A stretch of DNA of 34,465 nt. Origin: Kordia algicida OT-1. Lineage in GTDB: Bacteria > Bacteroidota > Bacteroidia > Flavobacteriales > Flavobacteriaceae. The stretch spans positions 2,520,691-2,555,155 of the forward strand of contig NZ_DS544873.1 of NCBI RefSeq assembly GCF_000154725.1, read 5' to 3'. Made by a program: the position numbers and the translations under genes. The notes under the pieces were generated by a model. It searched no databases. It had not been told where the DNA came from and saw nothing but the letters and a program-made list of their open reading frames with translations. Below, in pieces: positions 14,166 to 23,008 of the stretch (the first letter of the stretch is position 1; each line of letters opens with the position of its first letter).

Positions 14166-16043
14166 TTATGAAGCATTTGGCACATCAAAAACATCGATAA
14201 ACATATTGAATGTAAGCACAATAATTAGTAAATCTAAGTCGTATGGCGGATTTAGAATAAACCCATCTCTACTGTACATTTTTTTGAGACGTTCTACCGT
14301 ATCTGGATTAAAGTAACCTTGCCTTTTGATTCGGTCATAAGACAGTAATTCATTTACCCACTCACTATTGGTTTTTAATAAATGTGGACTTCCTGGCGCT
14401 ACAAATCCAAATTTCTCACGATTGATAATTTCTGAAGGAACATACTTTTGAGCCACTTTTTTAAGTATGTATTTCTCTTGCATATCTTTCACCATTAATG
14501 ATGGTGGTATTGTTTTAGCAAAGTTAATGAGGTCTACATCTAAAAATGGATAACGACCTTCCACATTGTTTGCCAAAGTCATACGATCTCCATGATCTGC
14601 TATGAGATGTCCACCTAAACGTAATTTAAAATCTACGTAAGAACGTTGGTGAAAGTGATGTCTATCCTTTATACGTGAATGATCTATTGCTGGTTCACGC
14701 AAACAATCAAAGTCCTTATATGAATTGTTTAAAAGTGATGAGTATAAAGCTTGTTTGGTTTCTCTAAATTCATTTTCATTTTTTTCATAAATGAAATCAG
14801 GATTTCCCCAAAGTTTTTTTCGAACCTCATCTTCTCTTAGGTGTTCTAAATCTTTGTAGCCAATGTTTCCTTCACGTCTACCATCAAATTTATAGCCTGC
14901 ATATCCACCAAATAATTCGTCTGCACCTTCACCCGAAAGCACTACTTTTATTTTTTCGCTTTTTGCTCTTTCTGATAAAGCGATTGAACAGATATTATAG
15001 GTTTCTTTTAAAGGAGATTCCGAATAGTAAATAACATTTCGAAGTTTATTTTCAAAATCGTCCCAGCGAAATGGTACTTCGTTGTGTTTTGATTTTACTT
15101 TTTCGCTTAGCAAACGCTGAAAACGTTGTTCGTTAATATCTTTGTTTTCTGTATTTGGAAAACATATTGAAAACGAATTGAATTCTTTTGTTTTGTCTAA
15201 ATGACGCATCATTCCGCCAATCATAGACGAGTCGAGTCCACCACTCAAATAAAACCCAACAGGAACATCAGCATTTAAACGATAGTTTACAGATTTTAAG
15301 AGTAAATCATTTAGATTTTCTATATAATATTCTTCAGATTTTTGACCGTAATCGTAGTCTTTCGTCGGATAATCAAGATTCCAATATTCTTTGGTTTCTA
15401 GCTTATTGTTTTTCAGAATAGCATAGTGTCCAGGCTCTAAACTTTTTACATCATCAAAAAATGTTATTGGCGCAATATTTGCCGGAAACGTAAAGATTTG
15501 ATCTAATCCTTTGTGGTCTATTCTTCTTGTAACATCTGGATGCTCTAAGACTGATTTTATTTCTGAACCATACACCAAAGCATCTTCTAATTTTGCATAG
15601 AATAATGGACAAATTCCGAAGTGATCTCTTGCCATTAACAAAATTTCATTTCGTTTATCATATAAACAAAAGGCAAATTGGCCGTTAATCATGTTCAGGA
15701 AATCTGTTCCGTATTCCATGTAAAGGTATACGATGACTTCAATATCACAATTTGTTTTAAAGGAGTATCCTTTTGCCTCCATTTTTTGACGTAATTCCCT
15801 GTAATTAAAGATTTCGCCATTACAAGTCAAAACGATAGATTTATCTGGGCTAAAGAACGGTTGCATTCCATGACTCAAGTCAATAATACTGAGTCGTACA
15901 AAACCAAGACCAACATGACCATCAACGTAGCAGGCTGAATCATCAGGTCCGCGATGTTGAATTTTATTGGTCATTTGAACTATAATTTTTTCGTTAGCAA
16001 TACGTTCTCTATCGAAATTATAAATTCCACTTATTCCACACAT
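14166..16043 (-). CDS. asnB: Glutamine-hydrolysing asparagine synthase-like enzyme (AsnB family)
   Basis: 625 residues, normal for AsnB. Cys2 after the initiator Met is the class II glutaminase nucleophile, and HRGPDDS (30-36) and NGEIFNYREL (75-84) belong to the same domain. The synthetase domain shows the PP-loop SGGLDSS (267-273) and GEGADELFGGY (371-381). Family chemistry: ATP activates a carboxylate, which ammonia from glutamine then converts to an amide. Within an NRPS operon it may make Asn as a building block or amidate a carboxylate of the peptide. The intact Cys2 argues against a beta-lactam synthetase-like cyclase without glutaminase activity. It is followed after 27 bp by the exporter gene. 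Confidence 0.93.
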   Translation of the reverse strand: MCGISGIYNFDRERIANEKIIVQMTNKIQHRGPDDSACYVDGHVGLGFVRLSIIDLSHGMQPFFSPDKSIVLTCNGEIFNYRELRQKMEAKGYSFKTNCDIEVIVYLYMEYGTDFLNMINGQFAFCLYDKRNEILLMARDHFGICPLFYAKLEDALVYGSEIKSVLEHPDVTRRIDHKGLDQIFTFPANIAPITFFDDVKSLEPGHYAILKNNKLETKEYWNLDYPTKDYDYGQKSEEYYIENLNDLLLKSVNYRLNADVPVGFYLSGGLDSSMIGGMMRHLDKTKEFNSFSICFPNTENKDINEQRFQRLLSEKVKSKHNEVPFRWDDFENKLRNVIYYSESPLKETYNICSIALSERAKSEKIKVVLSGEGADELFGGYAGYKFDGRREGNIGYKDLEHLREDEVRKKLWGNPDFIYEKNENEFRETKQALYSSLLNNSYKDFDCLREPAIDHSRIKDRHHFHQRSYVDFKLRLGGHLIADHGDRMTLANNVEGRYPFLDVDLINFAKTIPPSLMVKDMQEKYILKKVAQKYVPSEIINREKFGFVAPGSPHLLKTNSEWVNELLSYDRIKRQGYFNPDTVERLKKMYSRDGFILNPPYDLDLLIIVLTFNMFIDVFDVPNAS

Positions 16044-16101
16044 ATTTTATTGATTGGTATATTTTAAATTGTTGTTCGTTGTTATATTTGACGGATTTTT
16101 T

Positions 16102-17661
16102 TTATTCCGAAATTTTATTAAGATCATTGACTGATTTTATGAACTTTTTTAATGGTTTAATGTGAATTGGTTCTCTCCATATAGCTTCTAAGTCTTCGAT
16201 AATGTGAAATTCGTTTACCATTTTATTATTTGCGTAGTGACGTACGATTGGATGAATAAAAACACTGTCTTTTGCATTTTCATAATCATCTCTGTGTATA
16301 CGCGTATTTGATAAATGATCACTTACCTCTTTCTTTTCACCAAATTCCATTGTAATGATAAAGTACTCACTATCTTCTCCCATCATTTTTTCATTGATAA
16401 AATCTACAGGAAGACTTTCGTAATAGGTTACTTTGTCATAATTAATAACTGCTAAATCACCAAAATATCCATATTGATTCCATAAAGAAGAATTACTATT
16501 AATGCGATCAATAATTTTATCACATAATGTATCTGTATCCCACGCTAGTTCTACTGAAGGCAATTTAATTTGATGGTTTTTATTTGCTAAATTTCTAGCT
16601 AAGAATGAAGCATTGTATCTAAATCCATGTATAAAACCTGATGCTTGTTTTTTATAGTCGCGCATGTGTGTTAGCGTTCCTGCAAAGTATAAATCTTTAA
16701 CATTTACAGATTCATATTCTGGAGTTTGATTTGGAAAACGACCTTTTATGACTACTTCAGGTTTACATTCGTCTTCAAAAATTGAATTATCGAATTTGAA
16801 ACCAGTACATAGAAGGATGTGATCGTAGATTAATTCTTCTTCTTCTCCTGCGAGATTGTTATACGTAACCTTAACTCTGAATTGATTATCTTCTTCTTTT
16901 ATACTATTGATGTCAGCATCTAAAATTGCATTTTGAGACTTCAAGTGATACGTATCTAAAAAGTTATTGTTTACAGCTCTTACGTCTCCTACATAGTGCG
17001 TATTCCATGCCATTTTAATGGTTTGAGAACTACATATATGTGTTATCGCAGTAGTATCTACCAAATCTTCAGCAATTTCAAAAGCAGAGTTTCCTTTCCC
17101 TACGATCAAAACGCGTTTGTTTTGATAAATTTCTTTGTCTAGTTTCATATCCATGTAGTGTACACCATGTTCTATTCCTGAAATGTTAGGAATGTAAGGT
17201 GCAACCCAACCCGTTGCAACTATCAAATAGTTACAAACGTATGTCTCTCCATTTGATGCGCTAAGTACAAACTTTTCGTCTTTGCCAATTTTGGTAACTT
17301 CAACATTATAATTGATTGGCAACTCGTATGCATTTGCAAAATCATTTAGGTAATTTACAAGTGTATCTGCTTTAGGAAAGTACTTTGTGCTGTATTCTTT
17401 GAATTGCAATTCATCTTTGTCGCATAGTAATGAATTCCAATCAAATCTTAGATTGAAGTCTTTATCGTCAAATCCTGTAAATACTTTGTTAATAGAAATT
17501 AGCGATCGATGTCTTGGATTATCTCTAAAAAAAGATCCTGAAATTTTATCTTTTTCAAGAATTAAAAAATCTAAATTATTCTTCTGAAAGAAGTATCCTA
17601 ATTGCAATCCAGCAGGGCCAGCACCTATTATTATATAGTCTTTATGTGATGTTTTGTCCAT
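16102..17661 (-). CDS. FAD/NAD(P)-dependent oxidoreductase, FOXRED2-like
   Basis: 519 residues. The FAD-binding Rossmann motif GAGPAG is at 13-18, and a second dinucleotide site GKGNSA at 188-193 suggests NAD(P)H use. A third motif, FAG (326-328), is the strand that closes the FAD site. The segment GSFFRDNPRHRSLISINK (42-59), with the following FNLRFDWNSLL, strongly recalls the FOXRED2 branch of flavoprotein monooxygenase-like enzymes, better than classical ornithine/lysine N-hydroxylases. It has no signal peptide or membrane segment. It probably oxidises an amino-acid side chain or the peptide; a lysine-derived substrate would fit the predicted NRPS-B modules, but this is a guess. It lies 57 bp after the SGNH gene and 58 bp before the amidotransferase gene. 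Confidence 0.88.
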   Translation of the reverse strand: MDKTSHKDYIIIGAGPAGLQLGYFFQKNNLDFLILEKDKISGSFFRDNPRHRSLISINKVFTGFDDKDFNLRFDWNSLLCDKDELQFKEYSTKYFPKADTLVNYLNDFANAYELPINYNVEVTKIGKDEKFVLSASNGETYVCNYLIVATGWVAPYIPNISGIEHGVHYMDMKLDKEIYQNKRVLIVGKGNSAFEIAEDLVDTTAITHICSSQTIKMAWNTHYVGDVRAVNNNFLDTYHLKSQNAILDADINSIKEEDNQFRVKVTYNNLAGEEEELIYDHILLCTGFKFDNSIFEDECKPEVVIKGRFPNQTPEYESVNVKDLYFAGTLTHMRDYKKQASGFIHGFRYNASFLARNLANKNHQIKLPSVELAWDTDTLCDKIIDRINSNSSLWNQYGYFGDLAVINYDKVTYYESLPVDFINEKMMGEDSEYFIITMEFGEKKEVSDHLSNTRIHRDDYENAKDSVFIHPIVRHYANNKMVNEFHIIEDLEAIWREPIHIKPLKKFIKSVNDLNKISE

Positions 17662-17718
17662 ATTTTATTGTTATTTGATTAATTAAAATAGGAGGATTGT
17701 ATTAGGAAGATTTATTTT

Positions 17719-19788
17719 TTACATTCCTGAAACTGTCATGTTGCAAATTTCTCCGAATACACGGAAAGCCGCATCAAGTATTGCTGTAGAAGAATTATTA
17801 TCTTGGTCTTCTTTGGTTGTAGCAACTAATGGCCATTTTATTTTACATACATTCATTCCATTTTGAAGTGCTTCCGACGGAACCTTTATAGTGTAAGTTT
17901 GCCATTTGCTGTTTACGCCTATTTTGGTTACTTCTGTATCATTTACACAAACCGTTACTTGCTCATCATTTTCATTGATGATTCTTGGAATTCGTAACGA
18001 AATACACAATTCCGCATTACTTTTTGCGTCTGTTACAAAGAAAAAGTCAGAGCTTGTATCTCTTGCTTGCAAGAACGCCGTTTTTTGTCCTTGATATTCA
18101 TCGTAAGATGTTGCATGATAATAATTCTGCAATAAATTGATACGTCTGTTTTTGATGTTATGCTCGTCCAAACGAATTTTTAATAGATAATTTGTAATAT
18201 CTACACCATTCGATTTTAAAACAGTTGTCATTGCATCTACCAATTCAAGTTCCATATTTTTCATGTTTCTTGCTGGTACTAAAGCGTGTACATAGCGATC
18301 TAACTTGGTATTATCTTCAAGAATTTTTTCTAAAGATTTACATACATTATTCGCCGCTCCTCTACTAATCATATCACAGTAATACACCATTGTTTTTGCA
18401 ATGTCTTTCCATTTTGATAATGATTCAGAACAGTGGTGTAAAAGAATATCATAGGATTGTCCCCAGTGTGCGTTGTGTATAGCTGCAAATAAATGTCCTA
18501 ATGCAAGTACTTCATTTGAAGGTACAATAGTAGTGACGTCTTTGTGTAGACTTCTTGTATCATTGAATTGCTCAAGTACAACTTTGTACACTGCATTCAT
18601 GGCTACTTGAATTCCTGTAACACTAAAATGGCAATAATCTAAGAAAAGGTCTCTCCCTGGCACTTTCCCTTCTAGGTGTGCTTTAAAAATTGCAGGCAAG
18701 TCTATTACCTCAATTCCATGATTTCCAGCTTTTGCTAGAATAGTTTCTTGTACTATTTTAAACGTTCTTGGCTTACTGTTTGTTCTACAGAAAAGAGCAG
18801 TATCTCTTGCCATTTCTAAATAATACCTAGCTTCTTTGTATGCTTCTTTTTTAATGCTACAATCTGCTAATAGTTCAAATCCATAAGGATGACTTGGATC
18901 TATTTCGACCATTTTTTTAGCTTCAGAAATACAAATATCAATGTCTCCAGAAGCCAGATGATTCTCAGCACTTTCTTTAGCTTCAATCCATGTTTTTAGT
19001 TTTTCATATGGCAATTCTGAAACAACACGTTCTCCAGGAGTACTTCTACAATCCAAAAGGTTGAATTCTGGAATTGCAAATGCAACAGGAACATTTTTTT
19101 CTTTTGAAATATCTCCTACGTATGCTAAAAAGTCATCTACTATTGAGCTGAAATATGTTTCAATTAATGGTTTTGCAACAGCAATTCCTTCTTCACCTTG
19201 AATACGTTCTTGTAAAGCTTCTTGCTTATCTTGACTTTCACCAATTTCGATAAGCAAATCTTCTCGCCAGTTATTTCCAGCCAAAAAGATAACCATATCT
19301 GGTTCTAAATCCATACACTGTGTGTAACGCTCTTTGATTCCAGCCATACCTAAGTTGGTTTCTGCTAAATCAACAAGTTCGTACCCAAATTTGTCTTTGT
19401 TTGAATTTAGTAATTGATCCAATACAATAGCAGGAGTATATTCTGGATCTAATAAAAACCCTCTGGTAACTGATTCTCCTAATAAGACGATACGTTTTTT
19501 GTCAGATTTTGGTGGAATGCTTTGTACATCGGCAAAATAACTCCATCTGTCTTTTAATAAAATATCTCTGTGATAGTATTTTTTTCCATCTTTTACTTCT
19601 GGCTTGTAGATACCTACATGTGATTTAAAAGGATCATCCGAAGTCGTAGTTGCTTCCTCTTTTTGCTGCTTTGTATATCCAAGCTTTTCCATTAAATCAA
19701 AAGCTTTTTGTTTATTTTCTTCTGTAATAGGTAGCAGTGTTGCTAAATCTGTTGCTGCTGCTTTATGTAATTCTGAAGGTCTTGACAT
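17719..19788 (-). CDS. SGNH/GDSL-type hydrolase-like protein with a helical repeat insert
   Basis: 689 residues, much longer than a simple GDSL esterase. Block I is GESVTRG (Ser106, with Glu replacing the usual Asp of GDS), block III AGNNW (Asn172), and block V DYCHFS (Asp384, His387), so the catalytic triad and oxyanion residues look intact. A stretch of about 265-335 (ASGDIDICISEA, then YKEARYYLEMA) reads like a TPR hairpin pair inserted in the hydrolase domain. The last 130 residues look like an all-beta, carbohydrate-binding-like domain. No signal peptide is visible, so it is probably cytoplasmic. It could be an esterase or acyltransferase acting on the product. It sits 21 bp from the carbamoyltransferase and may be functionally paired with it (inference). 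Confidence 0.8.
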   Translation of the reverse strand: MSRPSELHKAAATDLATLLPITEENKQKAFDLMEKLGYTKQQKEEATTTSDDPFKSHVGIYKPEVKDGKKYYHRDILLKDRWSYFADVQSIPPKSDKKRIVLLGESVTRGFLLDPEYTPAIVLDQLLNSNKDKFGYELVDLAETNLGMAGIKERYTQCMDLEPDMVIFLAGNNWREDLLIEIGESQDKQEALQERIQGEEGIAVAKPLIETYFSSIVDDFLAYVGDISKEKNVPVAFAIPEFNLLDCRSTPGERVVSELPYEKLKTWIEAKESAENHLASGDIDICISEAKKMVEIDPSHPYGFELLADCSIKKEAYKEARYYLEMARDTALFCRTNSKPRTFKIVQETILAKAGNHGIEVIDLPAIFKAHLEGKVPGRDLFLDYCHFSVTGIQVAMNAVYKVVLEQFNDTRSLHKDVTTIVPSNEVLALGHLFAAIHNAHWGQSYDILLHHCSESLSKWKDIAKTMVYYCDMISRGAANNVCKSLEKILEDNTKLDRYVHALVPARNMKNMELELVDAMTTVLKSNGVDITNYLLKIRLDEHNIKNRRINLLQNYYHATSYDEYQGQKTAFLQARDTSSDFFFVTDAKSNAELCISLRIPRIINENDEQVTVCVNDTEVTKIGVNSKWQTYTIKVPSEALQNGMNVCKIKWPLVATTKEDQDNNSSTAILDAAFRVFGEICNMTVSGM

Positions 19789-19809
19789 GATTTTTTTCTT
19801 TTTTTAGGA

Positions 19810-21561
19810 TTAAATAAACGTGTATACATTAGGATTTAACTCAAAACGTCCTCTTTCAGTGAAGTTGTTGTTTATCATTTCTAGCATGGTAATTTCATTT
19901 CCTTCTTTGTCAATAATGAAATCTTCTAAGACTAGACAATCAATATCTGTTGTGATGAAACATACCAAAGCATCTTCTGGTGTGCAGACAATTGGTTCGT
20001 CTTTAATATTGAATGAAGTGTTCAGTAGAATTGGACAATTTGTTAATTTATCAAACTCACGAAGTAATTTTTGAAATCTTGGATTGTGATCGTTTACCGA
20101 TTGAATTCGCGCAGAGTTATCAACGTGTGTAATTGCTGGCATGTCTATTGGCGATTTTACCTGACATGTTTCTAACATAAACGGAGATGGATGATCGATA
20201 TCAAAATGTTCATACATTTTTTCTTCCAATACCGCTGGCGCAAACGGTCTGAATCCTTCTCTTTTCTTTACCATAGCATTGATACGATCTCTCATGTCTA
20301 GCACACGTGGATCTGCTAAGATAGAGCGTGCACCTAATGATCTTGGTCCAAACTCCATACGGCCATTGTACCAACCAATTACTTTTCCTTCGGCGAGCTT
20401 TTTTGCTACTTTTTCAAGAGCGTTTCCTTCAGTTCTACAATCATCATATTCTAATGAAGTAGCGTTTAACAGGTTTTCAATTTCTTTTTCTGTTGCTTTT
20501 GGTCCTAAGTACACATTGTGCATAGGTTCAATTTTGTCTTCAGGGTATAGTTCTGCATATGCTAATGCGGCTGCTCCTAATGCACAACCTGAATCATTAG
20601 CTGCTGGCTGAACGTACATTTTTTTGAATGGAGAGTTTTGTAATATTTTACCATTTGCTACACAGTTTAGTGCAACTCCACCTGCCATACATAAATTGTC
20701 TTCTCCTGTTTTTGCATGCAAGTAGTTTGCAATTTTTATCATAGTTTCTTCTAAGAAACGTTGTAAACTTTTTGCAATATCCATGTGCACTTGCAACATT
20801 TCTGAGTCTTTTTCTCTTACAGGAACTCCAAATAGTTTTGGCAATTCGTCTGAATACATCCGTTTACCACGTAAAAAATCAAAATATTTTAAGTTTAGAC
20901 TGTATTGTCCGTTTTCTTCTAGGTGAAGTAACTCGCGCATTTGCTCAAGATATATGTCTTTTCCGTACGGAGCCAATCCCATTACTTTGTATTCTCCACT
21001 ATTTACTTTAAAACCTAAATAGCTTGTTATTGTACTGTATAATAATCCTAATGAGTCAGGAAATGAAACTTCTTCAAAGATGTCTACCTTGTTGTTTTTT
21101 CCAGTTCCATAGGTTGTTGTAGCCCATTCTCCAACACCATCTACAGTTAAAATTGCCGCAGAGTCAAATCCTGAAAAGTAAAAGCTACTTGCTGCATGCG
21201 ATTGATGGTGTTCGTAAATTTTAATAGGTCCGTCGTATCCCAATTCTTTACGAATTTGTTGTGTTACGTGTTTAGGATCCATTTCGTAGATAGAATCTGC
21301 CGAAATTTGCTGACTTCCACTCCACAACTGACGTTCTGATTTTTTTACAGGGTCTTCGTAGTAAGCAATACAATCTATATCCGCAATACTTATTCCTGCT
21401 TCATTTAAGCAATACATAAATGCATTTACAGGTAAGTCTGGATCATTTTTCTTTCTTGAAAATCGTTCTTCTTGTACTGCAGCTACTAATTTTCCATTTT
21501 GAATAATGCAACAAGCAGAATCGTGGTAAAAAGCAGATATGCCAATAATATTTCTATTCAT
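19810..21561 (-). CDS. Carbamoyltransferase, NodU/CmcH family
   Basis: 583 residues, typical for the family, which transfers a carbamoyl group from carbamoyl phosphate (through carbamoyl-AMP) to a hydroxyl of a sugar or natural product. The N-terminal Kae1/ASKHA-like domain shows FYHDSA (His13), EERFSRKK (31-38), EHHQSHAASS (117-126) and MAGGVALNC (292-300). The C-terminal YrdC-like domain shows RMEFGPRSLGARSILADPR (401-419) and LNTSFNIKDEP. ATG start at 21561. It lies 44 bp after NRPS-A and 21 bp before the SGNH gene, so it probably acts on this cluster's product or an intermediate. The acceptor is unknown; an O-carbamoylated hydroxyl is the simplest inference, but N-carbamoylation cannot be excluded. 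Confidence 0.93.
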   Translation of the reverse strand: MNRNIIGISAFYHDSACCIIQNGKLVAAVQEERFSRKKNDPDLPVNAFMYCLNEAGISIADIDCIAYYEDPVKKSERQLWSGSQQISADSIYEMDPKHVTQQIRKELGYDGPIKIYEHHQSHAASSFYFSGFDSAAILTVDGVGEWATTTYGTGKNNKVDIFEEVSFPDSLGLLYSTITSYLGFKVNSGEYKVMGLAPYGKDIYLEQMRELLHLEENGQYSLNLKYFDFLRGKRMYSDELPKLFGVPVREKDSEMLQVHMDIAKSLQRFLEETMIKIANYLHAKTGEDNLCMAGGVALNCVANGKILQNSPFKKMYVQPAANDSGCALGAAALAYAELYPEDKIEPMHNVYLGPKATEKEIENLLNATSLEYDDCRTEGNALEKVAKKLAEGKVIGWYNGRMEFGPRSLGARSILADPRVLDMRDRINAMVKKREGFRPFAPAVLEEKMYEHFDIDHPSPFMLETCQVKSPIDMPAITHVDNSARIQSVNDHNPRFQKLLREFDKLTNCPILLNTSFNIKDEPIVCTPEDALVCFITTDIDCLVLEDFIIDKEGNEITMLEMINNNFTERGRFELNPNVYTFI

Positions 21562-21605
21562 TAGTTCGTGTTTTTAAATCTTGGTTAATTATAAATTTGA
21601 ATTGG

Positions 21606-23008
21606 TTAGAAATCTTTACTGATGTCAGAACCAAACAAATCGGAAGCTAATTGTTCTTGTTGACGTTCTGTATCAGTTAAAAAATCAAAATCTATGATGG
21701 ATTGTGTAGCATCTGTACTTACAAGCGCAATTAAAGTTTTCATGTGCTCAATAAGTTGTACTATACGTTCTTTTTTAAATAAATCAGTATTATATTCTAG
21801 AGTTCCTCCAATGGTATGACCTAAATCAGCAAATTGAAATCTTAGATCACTTTTGCTAATCTCCATTGGTTCTTTTATAGGTTCAACGGTAACTCCGTTC
21901 ATTTCCAAATCTGATTCTCGGTGAATGTCTACGTTTTGTAAAATCATCACTACATCAAATAAAGGTGATCTGCTAAGGTCTTTTTTCAACTTTAAGTTTT
22001 CAATAAGCATATCAAACGGATATTCTTGATGCTCAAAAGCCTCTAATGCCGTTTGCTTTATTTCTGAAAGGAAATCGACATATTTTGTTGCTGGATCAAA
22101 TTTACTTCGCAATGCCAAAGTATTTAGGTAATACCCTATTTGTCCTTCCAAATCTGGATGTTCTCTACCTGCTATTGGTGTTCCTATAATGATATCTTCT
22201 TGTCCTGAGTAGTGATAAAGAATCGTTTTTACTATAGACAATAATCCCATAAAGAGCGTTGCATTTTGCTCTTGCAATAGCTTTTTGAATGCTGTTGCCG
22301 TTTCTTCTGAAAATTCAAAATTTAATTCTGAACCATTGAAAGTTTGCAATGCTGGACGAGGAAAGTCAGTAGGAATTAATAACACAGGAATTTCCCCTTC
22401 AAATTTTTTCATCCAAAATTCATGATGACTTTCTGTTCCTATATTGGCCAATTCTTGTTCTTTCCAAGCTACGTAGTCTTTGTATTGTATTGCTAGCGGC
22501 GTTAAGTTTGGTGTTTCGTAAGCCAAAAATGCATTGTAAATCGTTAAGATTTCTTTTACAAATATTTGCAATGACCATTCGTCAGAAATGATGTGATGCG
22601 TAGCGAATAATAGCATGTGCTTTTCTGGCGCTAATTTGAGTAGTTTTACTTTCATTAACGGTCCATTTTGAAGATCGAAAGGATAAAATGCTAATTTTTG
22701 TACTTCTGCATCAATGACTTCTTTGCTCTCTTTTACGGCTTGAAGATCGGCAATTTCCAATACAAAAGATTGTTCTTCCATTGATTGAATTTTTTGCCTT
22801 GGTTCTCCATCTTTTAAGATGAATATTGTACGTAAACTTTCGTGACGCTCAATAACATGCATTAGTGCTTTTTGAAGTAGTTCTGTTTGCAATGCACCTT
22901 CCATATGGTAGCGCATGAAAATATTATAGGTATTTTCTCCTTTTTGCTGTTGCGTTTCCTGAACCCACAATCTACGTTGTGCATGGGAAAGTGCGTAATC
23001 GTCCTGTT
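21606..23008 (-). other. NRPS-A: terminal condensation domain without an A or T partner
   Basis: A full C domain starts at DYALSHAQRRLW and carries HHIISDEWS near 22570-22600 and the usual C-terminal EYNTDLF segment. The protein ends about 40 residues later. The next gene is not an NRPS, and the other NRPS in view starts with an acyl ligase, not an A domain. It could pair in trans with an A-first NRPS outside the window, or release the chain by condensation with a free nucleophile. Confidence 0.85.

Noticed and set aside
12465-16043. AsnB-like enzyme next to a peptide-export ABC transporter, as in lasso-peptide clusters
   Set aside because: No precursor peptide or transglutaminase-like protease is near. 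The AsnB homologue keeps a full glutaminase domain with Cys2, and the exporter looks like the SyrD/PvdE type used by NRPS systems.
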